From DASSNR01 sp036278935 (GTDB lineage: Bacteria > Gemmatimonadota > Gemmatimonadetes > Gemmatimonadales > Gemmatimonadaceae): a stretch of DNA of 55,228 nucleotides. The position numbers and the translations under genes are program-made. Below are positions 30,933 to 38,533 of the stretch, piece after piece. Under the pieces are notes generated by a model, which saw nothing but the letters and a program-made list of their open reading frames with translations, made no database searches and was not told the origin of the DNA. The stretch is from positions 1-55,228 of the forward strand of contig DASUKA010000038.1 of NCBI GenBank assembly GCA_036278935.1, given 5' to 3'. Every line of letters starts with the position of its first letter. Positions within the stretch are counted from its first letter, which is position 1.

Positions 30933-33218
30933 CTAAGAGCCTCCGGCGCTCGTGTCCACTCCGAGCACCGAGAGCAACTCATCCAGATGCGCCACGTGCG
31001 CCATCTGCACGACCGTATGCATCACCGAGTCCGCCTGCGCCTTTTTCCCCTCGTGGCGCAGCGCCTGCGACAGCATCGCCCCGACGATCGAATAGCTCAT
31101 CGGTGAGCTGTGCGAGGCAGGATCCACCCAGTCTCCCTGTCGGAGGAGCGCCTCCGGCCCGCGATACACGCTGTTCCACAACGCCTCCGTGCGCGGTAGA
31201 TCGAAGTGCCCATCGGCGGTCATCAGCGTGTCGGCACTCGACTGCACGGCCTCGGGCTCGAGCTTCTCCACCAGCCCTTGCCGCAACAGATACTTGCCAA
31301 GACCGAGCCGCTCCGGAAAGGCGCTCGCCGCGAAATAGATAGGACGCTGTGGGAACGCGTCCAGAATGAAACGGAGCGTGACGATCTCGTTGCGCTCGAG
31401 GAGGCCCGGCTGGATGGTGGCCGTGATGCCGCCGTCGTGAAACTGCTGCGCCTGGCGCAGCACGATGTAGGGCGGGATGGAATCCGCCTGCGCGAAGCTC
31501 ATCTTGAGCGGCGGACCTTCTGGCTTCTTCCACGTCTTGCCGCGATAGATGGCGGGCCCCTTGGCCGCGTCGTACGTCGCCACGGGCCGACGAATGATCT
31601 GTCGCCCGAACCAGTCCATATCCAGGTAGGACGTGACCGCCACCAGCACGTCCGGGCGAATGCCCTCGACATCCTGCGCGTACCAGAGCGGAAAGGTGTC
31701 GTTGTCGCCGTTGGTGATGAGGATGCCGTACGGTTCCACCGAGTTCAGCAGATCGGCCGCCCAGTCTCTGGTGAAGGTCTGACCGGCTCGCGAGGCCGCG
31801 TGCCAGTTGCCGAGGAGCGGAACGAGCACGATGGCCAGCACCGGCGAGGCCAGCAGCCACGGTCGCGCACTCGGGGCCGCCGCCCTCGTGCCGGCGCCCT
31901 CCGCCCCGCGTGCGCCGAACAGATCGGCCAGCCATCGCCATACCGCCACCAGCCCCAGCGCGGCCCATACACCCCACGTCGAGAAACTCCAGAGGTAGAA
32001 GTAGTCGCGGTCGCGCGGCTCGGTGATGGAGAAGTCGATGTTCCCGCCGCGCGCGAGCGCCTGCGAGTATCCGAGCTTGAAGTTCAGATAGTAGATGAGC
32101 GCCAGCGTCAGCGTGAACACTAGCGGACCAAAATACCAGAAGCCGGATCGGTCGCGCTTCCAATGCTCGTAGCCGCCCAGCAGTCCGAGCAGGAAGAACA
32201 CCACCGCCAGGATGGTCTGCGCGGTGGGGTGCGCCCCGTGCACGTCGCGCAGCCACTGCCACTTGAAGTAGAGCCACCACATCCCCACCTGCGCGGTGAT
32301 GGGCACCTGACGCTTGAGCACCGATGGCTTGGCGTACTGCGAGCGGTTGATGTTCGCCATCAACCGGTCCCACGTGAGCCCGCTGAGCGTGCAGGAGAAG
32401 CCGATCTTTCGCGCGCAGCCCGTGGGCTCGCCTTCGTTCAGCGGCGGGAAGTGCGCCGAGCGGATGGGCTCCGCGACAAAGGGCGTGAGCCCGAGCACGA
32501 GCGCCAGCACGGCGGCGAGCATGAGCCGCCAGCGCAGCACCGTCTGCCACCGCCGCACGAGCACCGCCACGCCAACGGCGGGGAGCGCCAGAAAGCCCGC
32601 CGGGTGGACAGCGTAGCCCAGGCCCAGCAGATAGGCCACCAGCACGAGTATCCGATCGGACCGCGGGCTATCGGGCTGGCCGATCCAGCGCAGCATGAGC
32701 CAGGAGATGACCGCGATGAAGAGCAGCGAGATGGTATAGACCTTCTCCATCACGACCGACTGGTGCCAGACGGTGAACGTGATAGCTCCGATGACGGCGC
32801 CGAGCACGGCCGCGACAATCTGCTGCCACCGCCTCGGCAGCCACGTGGCCACCACGCGCTCGGTCACCAGGAACCAGAGTCCTGCCGAGAGCGCACTCGA
32901 GAGCGCGGCAAGCAGGTTGATCCGCGCGGCGTAGTTGTGCGCCAGCGGGAGGAGGCCGAAGGCGTGCGCCAGCAGCACGAAGAAGGGATTGCCTGGCGGA
33001 TGGGGAAGCCCGAGCACATACGCGGCCGCGATGTACTCGCTGGTGTCCCACATCGCCGTGGAGGGGGCCAACGTCACGACGTACAGTACGAAGATCGCCA
33101 GCGCCGTGAGCGCCGCCGCCAGGTAGGACGGTCGGTACGATGCGGCTGCCGCGACATCGCGCCACGGCCTCCGGGGCTCGGCCGTGGTTGCTACCGGGGT
33201 TCTGCGGGAAGGAGCCAT
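30933..33218 (-). CDS. DUF2723 polytopic membrane protein (glycosyltransferase-C-like)
   Basis: This 761-residue protein has about ten to twelve membrane helices in the first 440 residues and a large soluble C-terminal domain. The DUF2723 signature is clear: 'LAPSTAMWDTSEYIAAAYVLGLPHPPGNPFFVLL', spread over residues 49-83, resembles the acidic first loop of GT-C enzymes. Human TMEM260 of this family is an O-mannosyltransferase; bacterial members are uncharacterised, so protein or lipid glycosylation on the outer face of the membrane is only an inference. The start lies 4 bases after the stop of the anti-sigma-like gene, making it the third gene of a sigma factor operon. Confidence 0.88.
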   Translation of the reverse strand: MAPSRRTPVATTAEPRRPWRDVAAAASYRPSYLAAALTALAIFVLYVVTLAPSTAMWDTSEYIAAAYVLGLPHPPGNPFFVLLAHAFGLLPLAHNYAARINLLAALSSALSAGLWFLVTERVVATWLPRRWQQIVAAVLGAVIGAITFTVWHQSVVMEKVYTISLLFIAVISWLMLRWIGQPDSPRSDRILVLVAYLLGLGYAVHPAGFLALPAVGVAVLVRRWQTVLRWRLMLAAVLALVLGLTPFVAEPIRSAHFPPLNEGEPTGCARKIGFSCTLSGLTWDRLMANINRSQYAKPSVLKRQVPITAQVGMWWLYFKWQWLRDVHGAHPTAQTILAVVFFLLGLLGGYEHWKRDRSGFWYFGPLVFTLTLALIYYLNFKLGYSQALARGGNIDFSITEPRDRDYFYLWSFSTWGVWAALGLVAVWRWLADLFGARGAEGAGTRAAAPSARPWLLASPVLAIVLVPLLGNWHAASRAGQTFTRDWAADLLNSVEPYGILITNGDNDTFPLWYAQDVEGIRPDVLVAVTSYLDMDWFGRQIIRRPVATYDAAKGPAIYRGKTWKKPEGPPLKMSFAQADSIPPYIVLRQAQQFHDGGITATIQPGLLERNEIVTLRFILDAFPQRPIYFAASAFPERLGLGKYLLRQGLVEKLEPEAVQSSADTLMTADGHFDLPRTEALWNSVYRGPEALLRQGDWVDPASHSSPMSYSIVGAMLSQALRHEGKKAQADSVMHTVVQMAHVAHLDELLSVLGVDTSAGGS

Positions 33219-33222
33219 GCGC

Positions 33223-33813
33223 TCAGTTCGGGTTGACGGGAACCATCATGACGGATTCCGGCCTGCCGCCGCTGGAGGCGCTGCTCCGCGGCGCGAGCGG
33301 ATCCGCGACCCATTGACTGTCATCCACCACGAAGGCGTAGACGTGACGCCCGGGCGCCAGCGCCACTGCCACGGACCATACTCCCCGCTCCCCCGCTCGC
33401 GCCAGCGGCGTCGAGTGCGCGCTCCATCGATTGAAGTCGCCCGCCAGTGCCACGCGTGAGGCGCCCGAATCCACAAACATGAATCGCACGAGTCGCAGGG
33501 TATCGCGAAGCGTCGACACCACCGTCTCGTGATCGGGCGACACCGCGCTCATCGCCCGCGCGGCATCCACCTGCGCCCTGGGGCGAAGCGTGCCGACGGC
33601 CATGACCCCGACGATGCTGGCGGCCAGCGCCAGTTGCACCACCGGCGAGGCCCACCCCGGACGCGCTCTGCGCCGCCGTCTCGCATGCGGCCAGGCCGGC
33701 GGCACTGCGCGCACCAGATCCATGATCCGGGCCTTGCACCCGGGATCGGTCGCCACAGGACGTCGGAGCGCGCGCTGCACCCAGCGCATCACGTCCTCGG
33801 AATGTTCAGACAT
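33223..33813 (-). CDS. anti-sigma-like membrane protein with a CBM48/AMPK-type glycogen-binding domain
   Basis: This 196-residue protein overlaps the sigma factor gene by 8 bases. Residues 1-52 are a charged cytosolic part that could hold the sigma factor, residues about 53-73 form one membrane helix ('PVVQLALAASIVGVMAVGTL'), and residues about 105-185 form an early-set beta-sandwich: 'VRFMFVDSGASRVALAGDFNRWS', 'GVWSVAVALAPGRHVYAFVVDDSQWVADP'. This domain is the isoamylase-N/AMPK-beta type that binds alpha-glucans. It would face the periplasm. No classical ZAS zinc motif is seen in the N-terminal part, so the anti-sigma role rests on gene order and topology. Confidence 0.8.
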   Translation of the reverse strand: MSEHSEDVMRWVQRALRRPVATDPGCKARIMDLVRAVPPAWPHARRRRRARPGWASPVVQLALAASIVGVMAVGTLRPRAQVDAARAMSAVSPDHETVVSTLRDTLRLVRFMFVDSGASRVALAGDFNRWSAHSTPLARAGERGVWSVAVALAPGRHVYAFVVDDSQWVADPLAPRSSASSGGRPESVMMVPVNPN

Positions 33814-34351
33814 AGTTGATCTCCATAAGCAGCTCGCGCAATCGATCGCACGCGCGTTTCACCCGCATCTTGAGCGCGGAGACCCGCGTCCCCGTGATCG
33901 TCGCCATCTCTTCGTAGGTGAACTCCTCGGTGTACTTGAGCAGCACCGCTTCGCGCTGCTCGGGCTGGAGTTGCGCCAGCGCGTGCGCCAACTCCTCCCG
34001 CAACAGGCATTGCTCCGCCGGCTGAACAGCGGCCCCGGCGGCGGGCGCGAGCAGCGCCCAATCGGGCAGGGACAGCTCGCGCTTCCGCCGGCGCGCGACG
34101 ACGGTCCGGCATTGATTCATCACGATGCGGAACAGCCAGGCGGCAAACCGTTCGCGCTCCTCGTAGCGCGCCAGCGACCGGTAGGCACGCAGAAAGGCAT
34201 CCTGCAGCACCTCTTCGGCATCCTCGCGGCTGCCCAGCATGTGGGTGGCGTACCGCGCATACCGGTCGTAATACCGGTCGACCAGGAGCGCGAACGCCTC
34301 CACGTCCCCGGCCAGGACCCGCCGTACGACTGCCGCATCGGTCATGTTCAC
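33806..34351 (-). CDS. ECF-type RNA polymerase sigma factor
   Basis: This 181-residue sigma-70 family protein has only regions 2 and 4. Region 2: 'LVDRYYDRYARYATHMLGSREDAEEVLQDAFLRAYRSL' and 'RFAAWLFRIVMNQCRT'. Region 4: 'LQPEQREAVLLKYTEEFTYEEMATITGTRVSALKMRVKRA'. The linker is long and Ala/Pro-rich. It heads an operon with a membrane anti-sigma-like protein and a DUF2723 protein, so it probably answers an envelope signal. A TTATCC string 10 bases before the ATG might be its own -10 box. The gene is divergent from nth. Confidence 0.92.
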   Translation of the reverse strand: MNMTDAAVVRRVLAGDVEAFALLVDRYYDRYARYATHMLGSREDAEEVLQDAFLRAYRSLARYEERERFAAWLFRIVMNQCRTVVARRRKRELSLPDWALLAPAAGAAVQPAEQCLLREELAHALAQLQPEQREAVLLKYTEEFTYEEMATITGTRVSALKMRVKRACDRLRELLMEINYV

Positions 34352-34476
34352 ACCCGGATAACTTCGCGACCCACGCCCGCGTCACATCCCTGGTGCGCCA
34401 CGCCGCCCGCGCGGCACCGCCCGGCGACACCGGGGCGCAGCGGTCGCGGCATTCCCCGTGCACGGCACGTGGGTTC

Positions 34477-35157
34477 ATGCCGCATGCCACCCTCCGAAAG
34501 CGCCCATTCAATATCGCCACGGTGCTGCGCCGGGTCCGCACGGCCGTGGCCGGCTTTGCCGATGCCGCGCTGTTCGAGCTTGGCGATGCCGGCCATCGCT
34601 CGCTCTTTGAGCAATTGGTCGCGTGCATCATCTCCATCCGCACGCGCGATGAGGTGGCGCTCGACACCGCCAAAGAGCTCTTCGCGGTGGCGCGCACGCC
34701 GGCCGCCATCCGTGGGCTCACCCCCGAGCGCATCGACGAGCTCATTCATGCCTCGTCCTTTCACGAGGCCAAGGCGCGGCAGATCGCCGAGATCGCGCGC
34801 CGCGCGGAGACCGATTTCGGCGACACGCTGCCCTGCGACGAAGCCACCCTGCTGTCCTTCAAGGGTGTGGGTCCCAAGTGCGCGCACCTGGCGCTGGCCA
34901 TTGCCTGCGGCCAGGCCAGGATCGCCGTGGATGTACACGTCTGGCGCGTGACCAACCGATGGGGATACGTCCGCGCCGCCACGCCGGAACAGACCATGAC
35001 CGCGCTCGAGCAGACGCTCCCCAAGCGTTACTGGGTAGAGATCAACCGACTGCTGGTACCCTTCGGCAAGCATATCTGTACGGGCCATCTCCCCAAGTGC
35101 TCCACATGCCCGGTCCTGGAGTATTGCCGGCAGGTGGGGGTGGAGGAGCATCGGTGA
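34477..35157 (+). CDS. nth: endonuclease III family DNA glycosylase with 4Fe-4S cluster
   Basis: This 226-residue HhH-GPD glycosylase/AP lyase acts on oxidised pyrimidines. The helix-hairpin-helix is 'LLSFKGVGPKCAHLALA', with the catalytic Lys in GVGPK, and the catalytic Asp is in 'IAVDVHVWRV' (usually VDTHV, here VDVHV). The C-terminal cluster loop CX6CX2CX5C reads 'CTGHLPKCSTCPVLEYC'. The start is ATG 34477, where the fold begins. The Thr-to-Val and Thr-to-Cys changes beside the active residues suggest a divergent subgroup, perhaps with altered substrate range. Confidence 0.9.
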   Translation: MPHATLRKRPFNIATVLRRVRTAVAGFADAALFELGDAGHRSLFEQLVACIISIRTRDEVALDTAKELFAVARTPAAIRGLTPERIDELIHASSFHEAKARQIAEIARRAETDFGDTLPCDEATLLSFKGVGPKCAHLALAIACGQARIAVDVHVWRVTNRWGYVRAATPEQTMTALEQTLPKRYWVEINRLLVPFGKHICTGHLPKCSTCPVLEYCRQVGVEEHR

Positions 35158-35294
35158 GAAGGAGCGAGGACAGGGTGGAGAGAGCAGGAAGATAGGGTGT
35201 AGGGTGTCGGGTGGAGGGGAACGGCACGGGCGAGAGCGGCCCTCTGGCTACCCACCTGACACCCTGCTCCCTGCACCCGGCCGTTCCTGATCCA
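35158..35294. repeat. palindromic intergenic element, copy 1
   Basis: It fills the gap between the convergent nth and aldehyde dehydrogenase genes. A purine-rich left part (AGGGTGTAGGGTGTCGGGTGG) pairs with CCACCTGACACCCT on the right; GGAACGGC (35218-35225) mirrors GCCGTTCC (35280-35287). A core of about 42 bases (35221-35262) is 36/42 identical to 53746-53787. Confidence 0.65.
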
Positions 35295-36662
35295 CTATTC
35301 CCCCACCCACACCGTCTTCACGTTCACGAATTCCCGAATCCCGGCCTCGCCCAGCTCCCGGCCGTAGCCGGAGCGCTTCACGCCGCCGAAGGGAACGCGC
35401 GGGTCGGATGCAACCATGGCGTTGACGAACACCTGTCCGGCTTCGAGGTCGTCGATGAAGCGCTGTCGCTCGGCCGCGTCGTTGGTCCACACGCTAGAGC
35501 CGAGCCCGAATGGCGTATCGTTGGCGATGTCGATGGCCTGGTCGATGTCGCGCGCGCGGAAGAGCGCCGCGACGGGACCGAACAGCTCCTCATCGTAGGC
35601 GGGCGCCCCCCGCGGAATATCGGTGAGCACTGTGGGCGCGTAGTAGTTGCCCGGTCGGTCGAGCCGGTGGCCGCCGATGAGCACCCGTGCTCCCTTCACG
35701 ACGCTCGCCTGCACCTGGCGCTCCAGATCCTCGAGGATGCCGGGTGTGGCGAGCGGGCCGATCCGCGTCGTCTCATCCATGGGGTCGCCCACGCGGAGCG
35801 CGCGCATCCCGTCCACGAAGCGCCGCTCGAACTCGTCGGCGATCGCCTCGTGCACAATGAAGCGCTTGGCGGCAATGCACGACTGCCCGTTGTTGATGGC
35901 GCGCGCCGTGACGGCGGTGGTCGCGGCGAGATCGAGATCGGCGCTTGGCATCACGATGAACGGGTCGCTGCCGCCCAGCTCGAGCACGGTCTTCTTGATC
36001 ACGCGCCCGGCCTCGCTCGCTACCTGGCTCCCCGCCCCTTCGCTGCCAGTGAGCGTCGCCGCCGCAACCCGTGCATCGGCTACCACCGCGCCAACCTGCC
36101 CGGCCGTGATCAGCAAGGTCTGGAACGCGCCCGCGGGAAAGCCCGCGCGCGCAAAGACATCCTCGATCGCCAGCGCGCACTGCGGCACGTTGGACGCGTG
36201 CTTGAGCAACCCGACGTTCCCCGCCATGAGCGCCGGTGCAGCGAAGCGGAAGACCTGCCAGAAGGGGAAGTTCCACGGCATCACCGCGAGTACCACGCCG
36301 AGCGGCTGGAAGGTGATGTAGCTCCGCGCGGCGTTTGTGGGCACGTCGGTATCGGCGAGGATGCGCTGCGCGTGCTCCGCGTAGTAGCGGCAGACCAGCG
36401 CGCACTTGGCCGCCTCGGCAATGCCGGCCTGGCGCGGCTTCCCCATCTCCAACGTCATGAGCCGGCCCAGCTCGGCCTTCTCGCTCTCCAGGATCCCGGC
36501 AGCCTTCAGCATGCAGTCTGCGCGGCTCTGGAACGACGTCTTGCGGTAATGCTGGAATAGCTCGCTCGCGCGCTGGAGGCGCGCATCGATATCGGCATCC
36601 GAGAGCGGCGCGAAGGTCTTCAGCGTTTCGCCCGTGGCAGGATTGATGCTCGCGATGGTCAT
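35295..36662 (-). CDS. aldehyde dehydrogenase, succinate-semialdehyde dehydrogenase-like
   Basis: This 455-residue NAD(P)-dependent aldehyde dehydrogenase has 'VMPWNFPFWQVFRFAAPALMAGN' in the cofactor domain, 'TGSEGAGSQVA', the general-base Glu in 'VLELGGSDPFIV', and the catalytic Cys in 'NNGQSCIAAKRF'. 'PFGGVKRSGYGRELGEAGIREF' is the usual ending. Length and the 'SINPATGETLKTF' start fit short succinate-semialdehyde dehydrogenases of the GabD/Sad type. The ATG at 36662 overlaps the trmD stop by 4 bases, so a metabolic enzyme is translationally coupled to a tRNA methyltransferase at the place where rplS normally sits. Confidence 0.93.
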   Translation of the reverse strand: MTIASINPATGETLKTFAPLSDADIDARLQRASELFQHYRKTSFQSRADCMLKAAGILESEKAELGRLMTLEMGKPRQAGIAEAAKCALVCRYYAEHAQRILADTDVPTNAARSYITFQPLGVVLAVMPWNFPFWQVFRFAAPALMAGNVGLLKHASNVPQCALAIEDVFARAGFPAGAFQTLLITAGQVGAVVADARVAAATLTGSEGAGSQVASEAGRVIKKTVLELGGSDPFIVMPSADLDLAATTAVTARAINNGQSCIAAKRFIVHEAIADEFERRFVDGMRALRVGDPMDETTRIGPLATPGILEDLERQVQASVVKGARVLIGGHRLDRPGNYYAPTVLTDIPRGAPAYDEELFGPVAALFRARDIDQAIDIANDTPFGLGSSVWTNDAAERQRFIDDLEAGQVFVNAMVASDPRVPFGGVKRSGYGRELGEAGIREFVNVKTVWVGE

Positions 36663-37354
36663 GGTGAGTCGGTGTCCGGTATGGTGCGAGTGTCCGCCGC
36701 GGCGCGTGAGCGCGTGAGGCGCTCGCTCTCGGTACGCCGCCACTCGGCAATCCGCTTGTGGTCGCCCGAGAGCAGCACATCGGGAACCTGATGCCCACGA
36801 TACACGGCAGGTCTGGTGTAGCTCGGGGCGCCGAGCGCCGCGCTCTCCCAGAACGAATCGGTGCGTGCGCTGTCGTGGTCGGACATCGCCCCCGGCAGCA
36901 GTCGCACAGTGGCATCCACGATCGCCAGCGCCGCGGCTTCCCCTCCGCTCAGCACGAAATCGCCGAGCGAGAGCTCCTCCGTCGCAAGGTAATCGGCCAC
37001 GCGCTGGTCCACATCCTTGTAGTGACCGCAGAGGAGCGTCAGCTCCTCGCCCGCGGCGAACCTCGCGGCATCCGCCTGGGTAAACCGCCGCCCGCGCGCC
37101 GAGAGGAGCACGATAGGCGCGCACGCACCGAGCGCGTCGATCGCCTCGAAGAACGGCTCGGGTTTCATAACCATCCCCGCCCCGCCGCCAAAAGGATAAT
37201 CGTCCACCGTGCGGTGCCGGTCGTGCGTGTAGTCGCGCACGTCCACAATGCGATAGGTCGCGCTCCCTGCCGCGCACGCACGAGCCGGAATGCTGAGCCC
37301 CAGCGGCGCCGAGAAAAACTCGGGGAAGATGGTGAGGATGGTGACGCGCAGCAT
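36659..37354 (-). CDS. trmD: tRNA (guanine-N1-)-methyltransferase TrmD
   Basis: This 231-residue SPOUT enzyme methylates G37 of tRNAs that have G36. 'MLRVTILTIFPEFFSAPLGLSI', 'DDYPFGGGAGMVMKPEP', the knot region 'LSLGDFVLSGGEAAALAIVDA' and the 'DSFWESAALGAPSYTRPAVYRG' loop are all present, with 'VPDVLLSGDHKRIAEWR' after it. Its ATG overlaps the rimM stop by one base (TGATG). It is in the usual order ffh-rpsP-rimM-trmD. Confidence 0.97.
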   Translation of the reverse strand: MLRVTILTIFPEFFSAPLGLSIPARACAAGSATYRIVDVRDYTHDRHRTVDDYPFGGGAGMVMKPEPFFEAIDALGACAPIVLLSARGRRFTQADAARFAAGEELTLLCGHYKDVDQRVADYLATEELSLGDFVLSGGEAAALAIVDATVRLLPGAMSDHDSARTDSFWESAALGAPSYTRPAVYRGHQVPDVLLSGDHKRIAEWRRTESERLTRSRAAADTRTIPDTDSP

Positions 37355-37887
37355 CAATCGAGAAAGCCCGGCGGGAGCGTCACGGTGATGCGTCGCGTGG
37401 CACGGTCCATCTGCTGCACGAACCCTTCCTGTAACGGGATGACCACATCCCGCCCATCGTGCCTGACTTCGAACGCGATGCCCTGCGGCAGCTCGTACAC
37501 ACCCTGCACGTCGCCCAGCGTCTCGCCTGATGGCAGCAGCACCTGCATCCCGGAGAGCTCGTGCAGGTAGACCTCGCCGGGCGCGAGGGGCCGCAGCTCA
37601 TCCCGCGGCGCCAGGAGATAGCGGCCCCGCCAGCGCTCGGCCTCCGTGCGATCCGGGACGGTGAGGAAATGGACGATCAACTTACCATCCGGGCGCGGTC
37701 TCGCGCGTTCCACCGTGAGCGTGGCGGCATCGGGGTCAGGGTCGCCGCTGGCCGTGCCCACATAGAGACGACGGCCGGCCGAAAAGACTTCGGCCGGCGC
37801 GTCGGTGAGCACGTCCACGATGAGATCTCCGCGAATACCATGTGCGCCGCGGAGCTGCCCGACGATCAACAGATCGGGCAGTGCCAC
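37354..37887 (-). CDS. rimM: 16S rRNA processing protein RimM
   Basis: This 177-residue maturation factor binds S19 and assists 30S assembly. The N-terminal domain starts 'LLIVGQLRGAHGIRGDLIV' and the PRC-barrel C-terminal part is 'GEVYLHELSGMQVLLPSGETLGDVQGVYELPQG'. I chose the GTG at 37887, one base after the rpsP stop; the frame is open 73 codons upstream inside rpsP, but that stretch is an Arg/Pro-rich shadow. It is co-translated with rpsP and trmD. Confidence 0.94.
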   Translation of the reverse strand: MALPDLLIVGQLRGAHGIRGDLIVDVLTDAPAEVFSAGRRLYVGTASGDPDPDAATLTVERARPRPDGKLIVHFLTVPDRTEAERWRGRYLLAPRDELRPLAPGEVYLHELSGMQVLLPSGETLGDVQGVYELPQGIAFEVRHDGRDVVIPLQEGFVQQMDRATRRITVTLPPGFLD

Positions 37888-37888
37888 G

Positions 37889-38353
37889 TCACGCGGTCTC
37901 GGGGCCGGTTTCCGGAGGTGTGCCGGCTGCCGCGGCCGGCACACCAGCAGCCGCGCTTTCGGCGGCGCCCGATTCCTGTGCGGGGGCGGCAGCGGGCTCC
38001 GGCACCGGTGCCGGCTCGCTCGCCGCAGGTTGGGTTGCCTCGGCGGCGGGCGCTTCGCCCAGGGGGACTGCCGCCGCCTGCCGCCTGGCCGCAACGCGCG
38101 CCTCATGCCGCTGCTTCAGCACCCCCGCCTTGCGTAACAGGGAGCGCGCCGTATCGGTGGGCTGCGCGCCGACGTCCAGCCAGTGGTTCGCGCGCTCCGT
38201 ATCGATGCGCAGCCCGCCCTCGGCCAGGCGCGGATTGTACTGGCCGATGGTCTCGATGAATCGGCCGTCCCGCGGGCTCCTGGAGTCCGCGACGACGATC
38301 CGATAGATGGGGGTCTTCTTCCGGCCAACGCGGCGGAGTCTGATCTTTACCAT
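37889..38353 (-). CDS. rpsP: 30S ribosomal protein S16 with long Ala/Pro/Glu-rich C-terminal extension
   Basis: This is a 154-residue protein whose first 80-85 residues are a regular S16: 'MVKIRLRRVGRKKTPIYRIV', 'DGRFIETIGQYNPR', 'ANHWLDVGAQPTDTARSLLRKAG'. Most bacterial S16 are 75-95 residues; here about 65 more residues of Ala, Pro, Glu and Gly follow, with repeats such as 'APVPEPAAAPA'. The tail is acidic, low-complexity and probably disordered on the ribosome surface. ATG 38353 is the family start. A perfect inverted repeat lies 58 bases upstream. Confidence 0.96.
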   Translation of the reverse strand: MVKIRLRRVGRKKTPIYRIVVADSRSPRDGRFIETIGQYNPRLAEGGLRIDTERANHWLDVGAQPTDTARSLLRKAGVLKQRHEARVAARRQAAAVPLGEAPAAEATQPAASEPAPVPEPAAAPAQESGAAESAAAGVPAAAAGTPPETGPETA

Positions 38354-38410
38354 GACGAACGTCTCCCAAAGTGGTGGTGTGATGTTGCTCTCCCCCGGGC
38401 TCTTCGCACA

Positions 38411-38425
38411 ACCGGACTGTCCGGT
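38411..38425. promoter_or_regulatory. perfect 15-base inverted repeat upstream of rpsP
   Basis: ACCGGAC, T, GTCCGGT in the 180-base gap between ffh and rpsP. It could be an operator or a leader hairpin for autoregulation of the ribosomal operon. Confidence 0.4.
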
Positions 38426-38441
38426 GCGCACCCGGAACTGC

Positions 38442-38530
38442 ATGAGAGGAGAAGGAGAGAGGAGAAACTGCGTCGGGCGGCGAGGGCGATACTCGCGGGA
38501 GCCGGTTCCTCTCTCCTTCCTTCTCTTTCG
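38442..38530. repeat. purine/pyrimidine palindromic intergenic element
   Basis: A left arm of GAGAGGAGAAGGAGAGAGG and a right arm of CCTCTCTCCTTCCTTCTC flank about 45 bases. It resembles the arms of the element at 12783-12961. It lies between ffh and rpsP and may attenuate read-through. Confidence 0.5.
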
Positions 38531-38533
38531 TCC

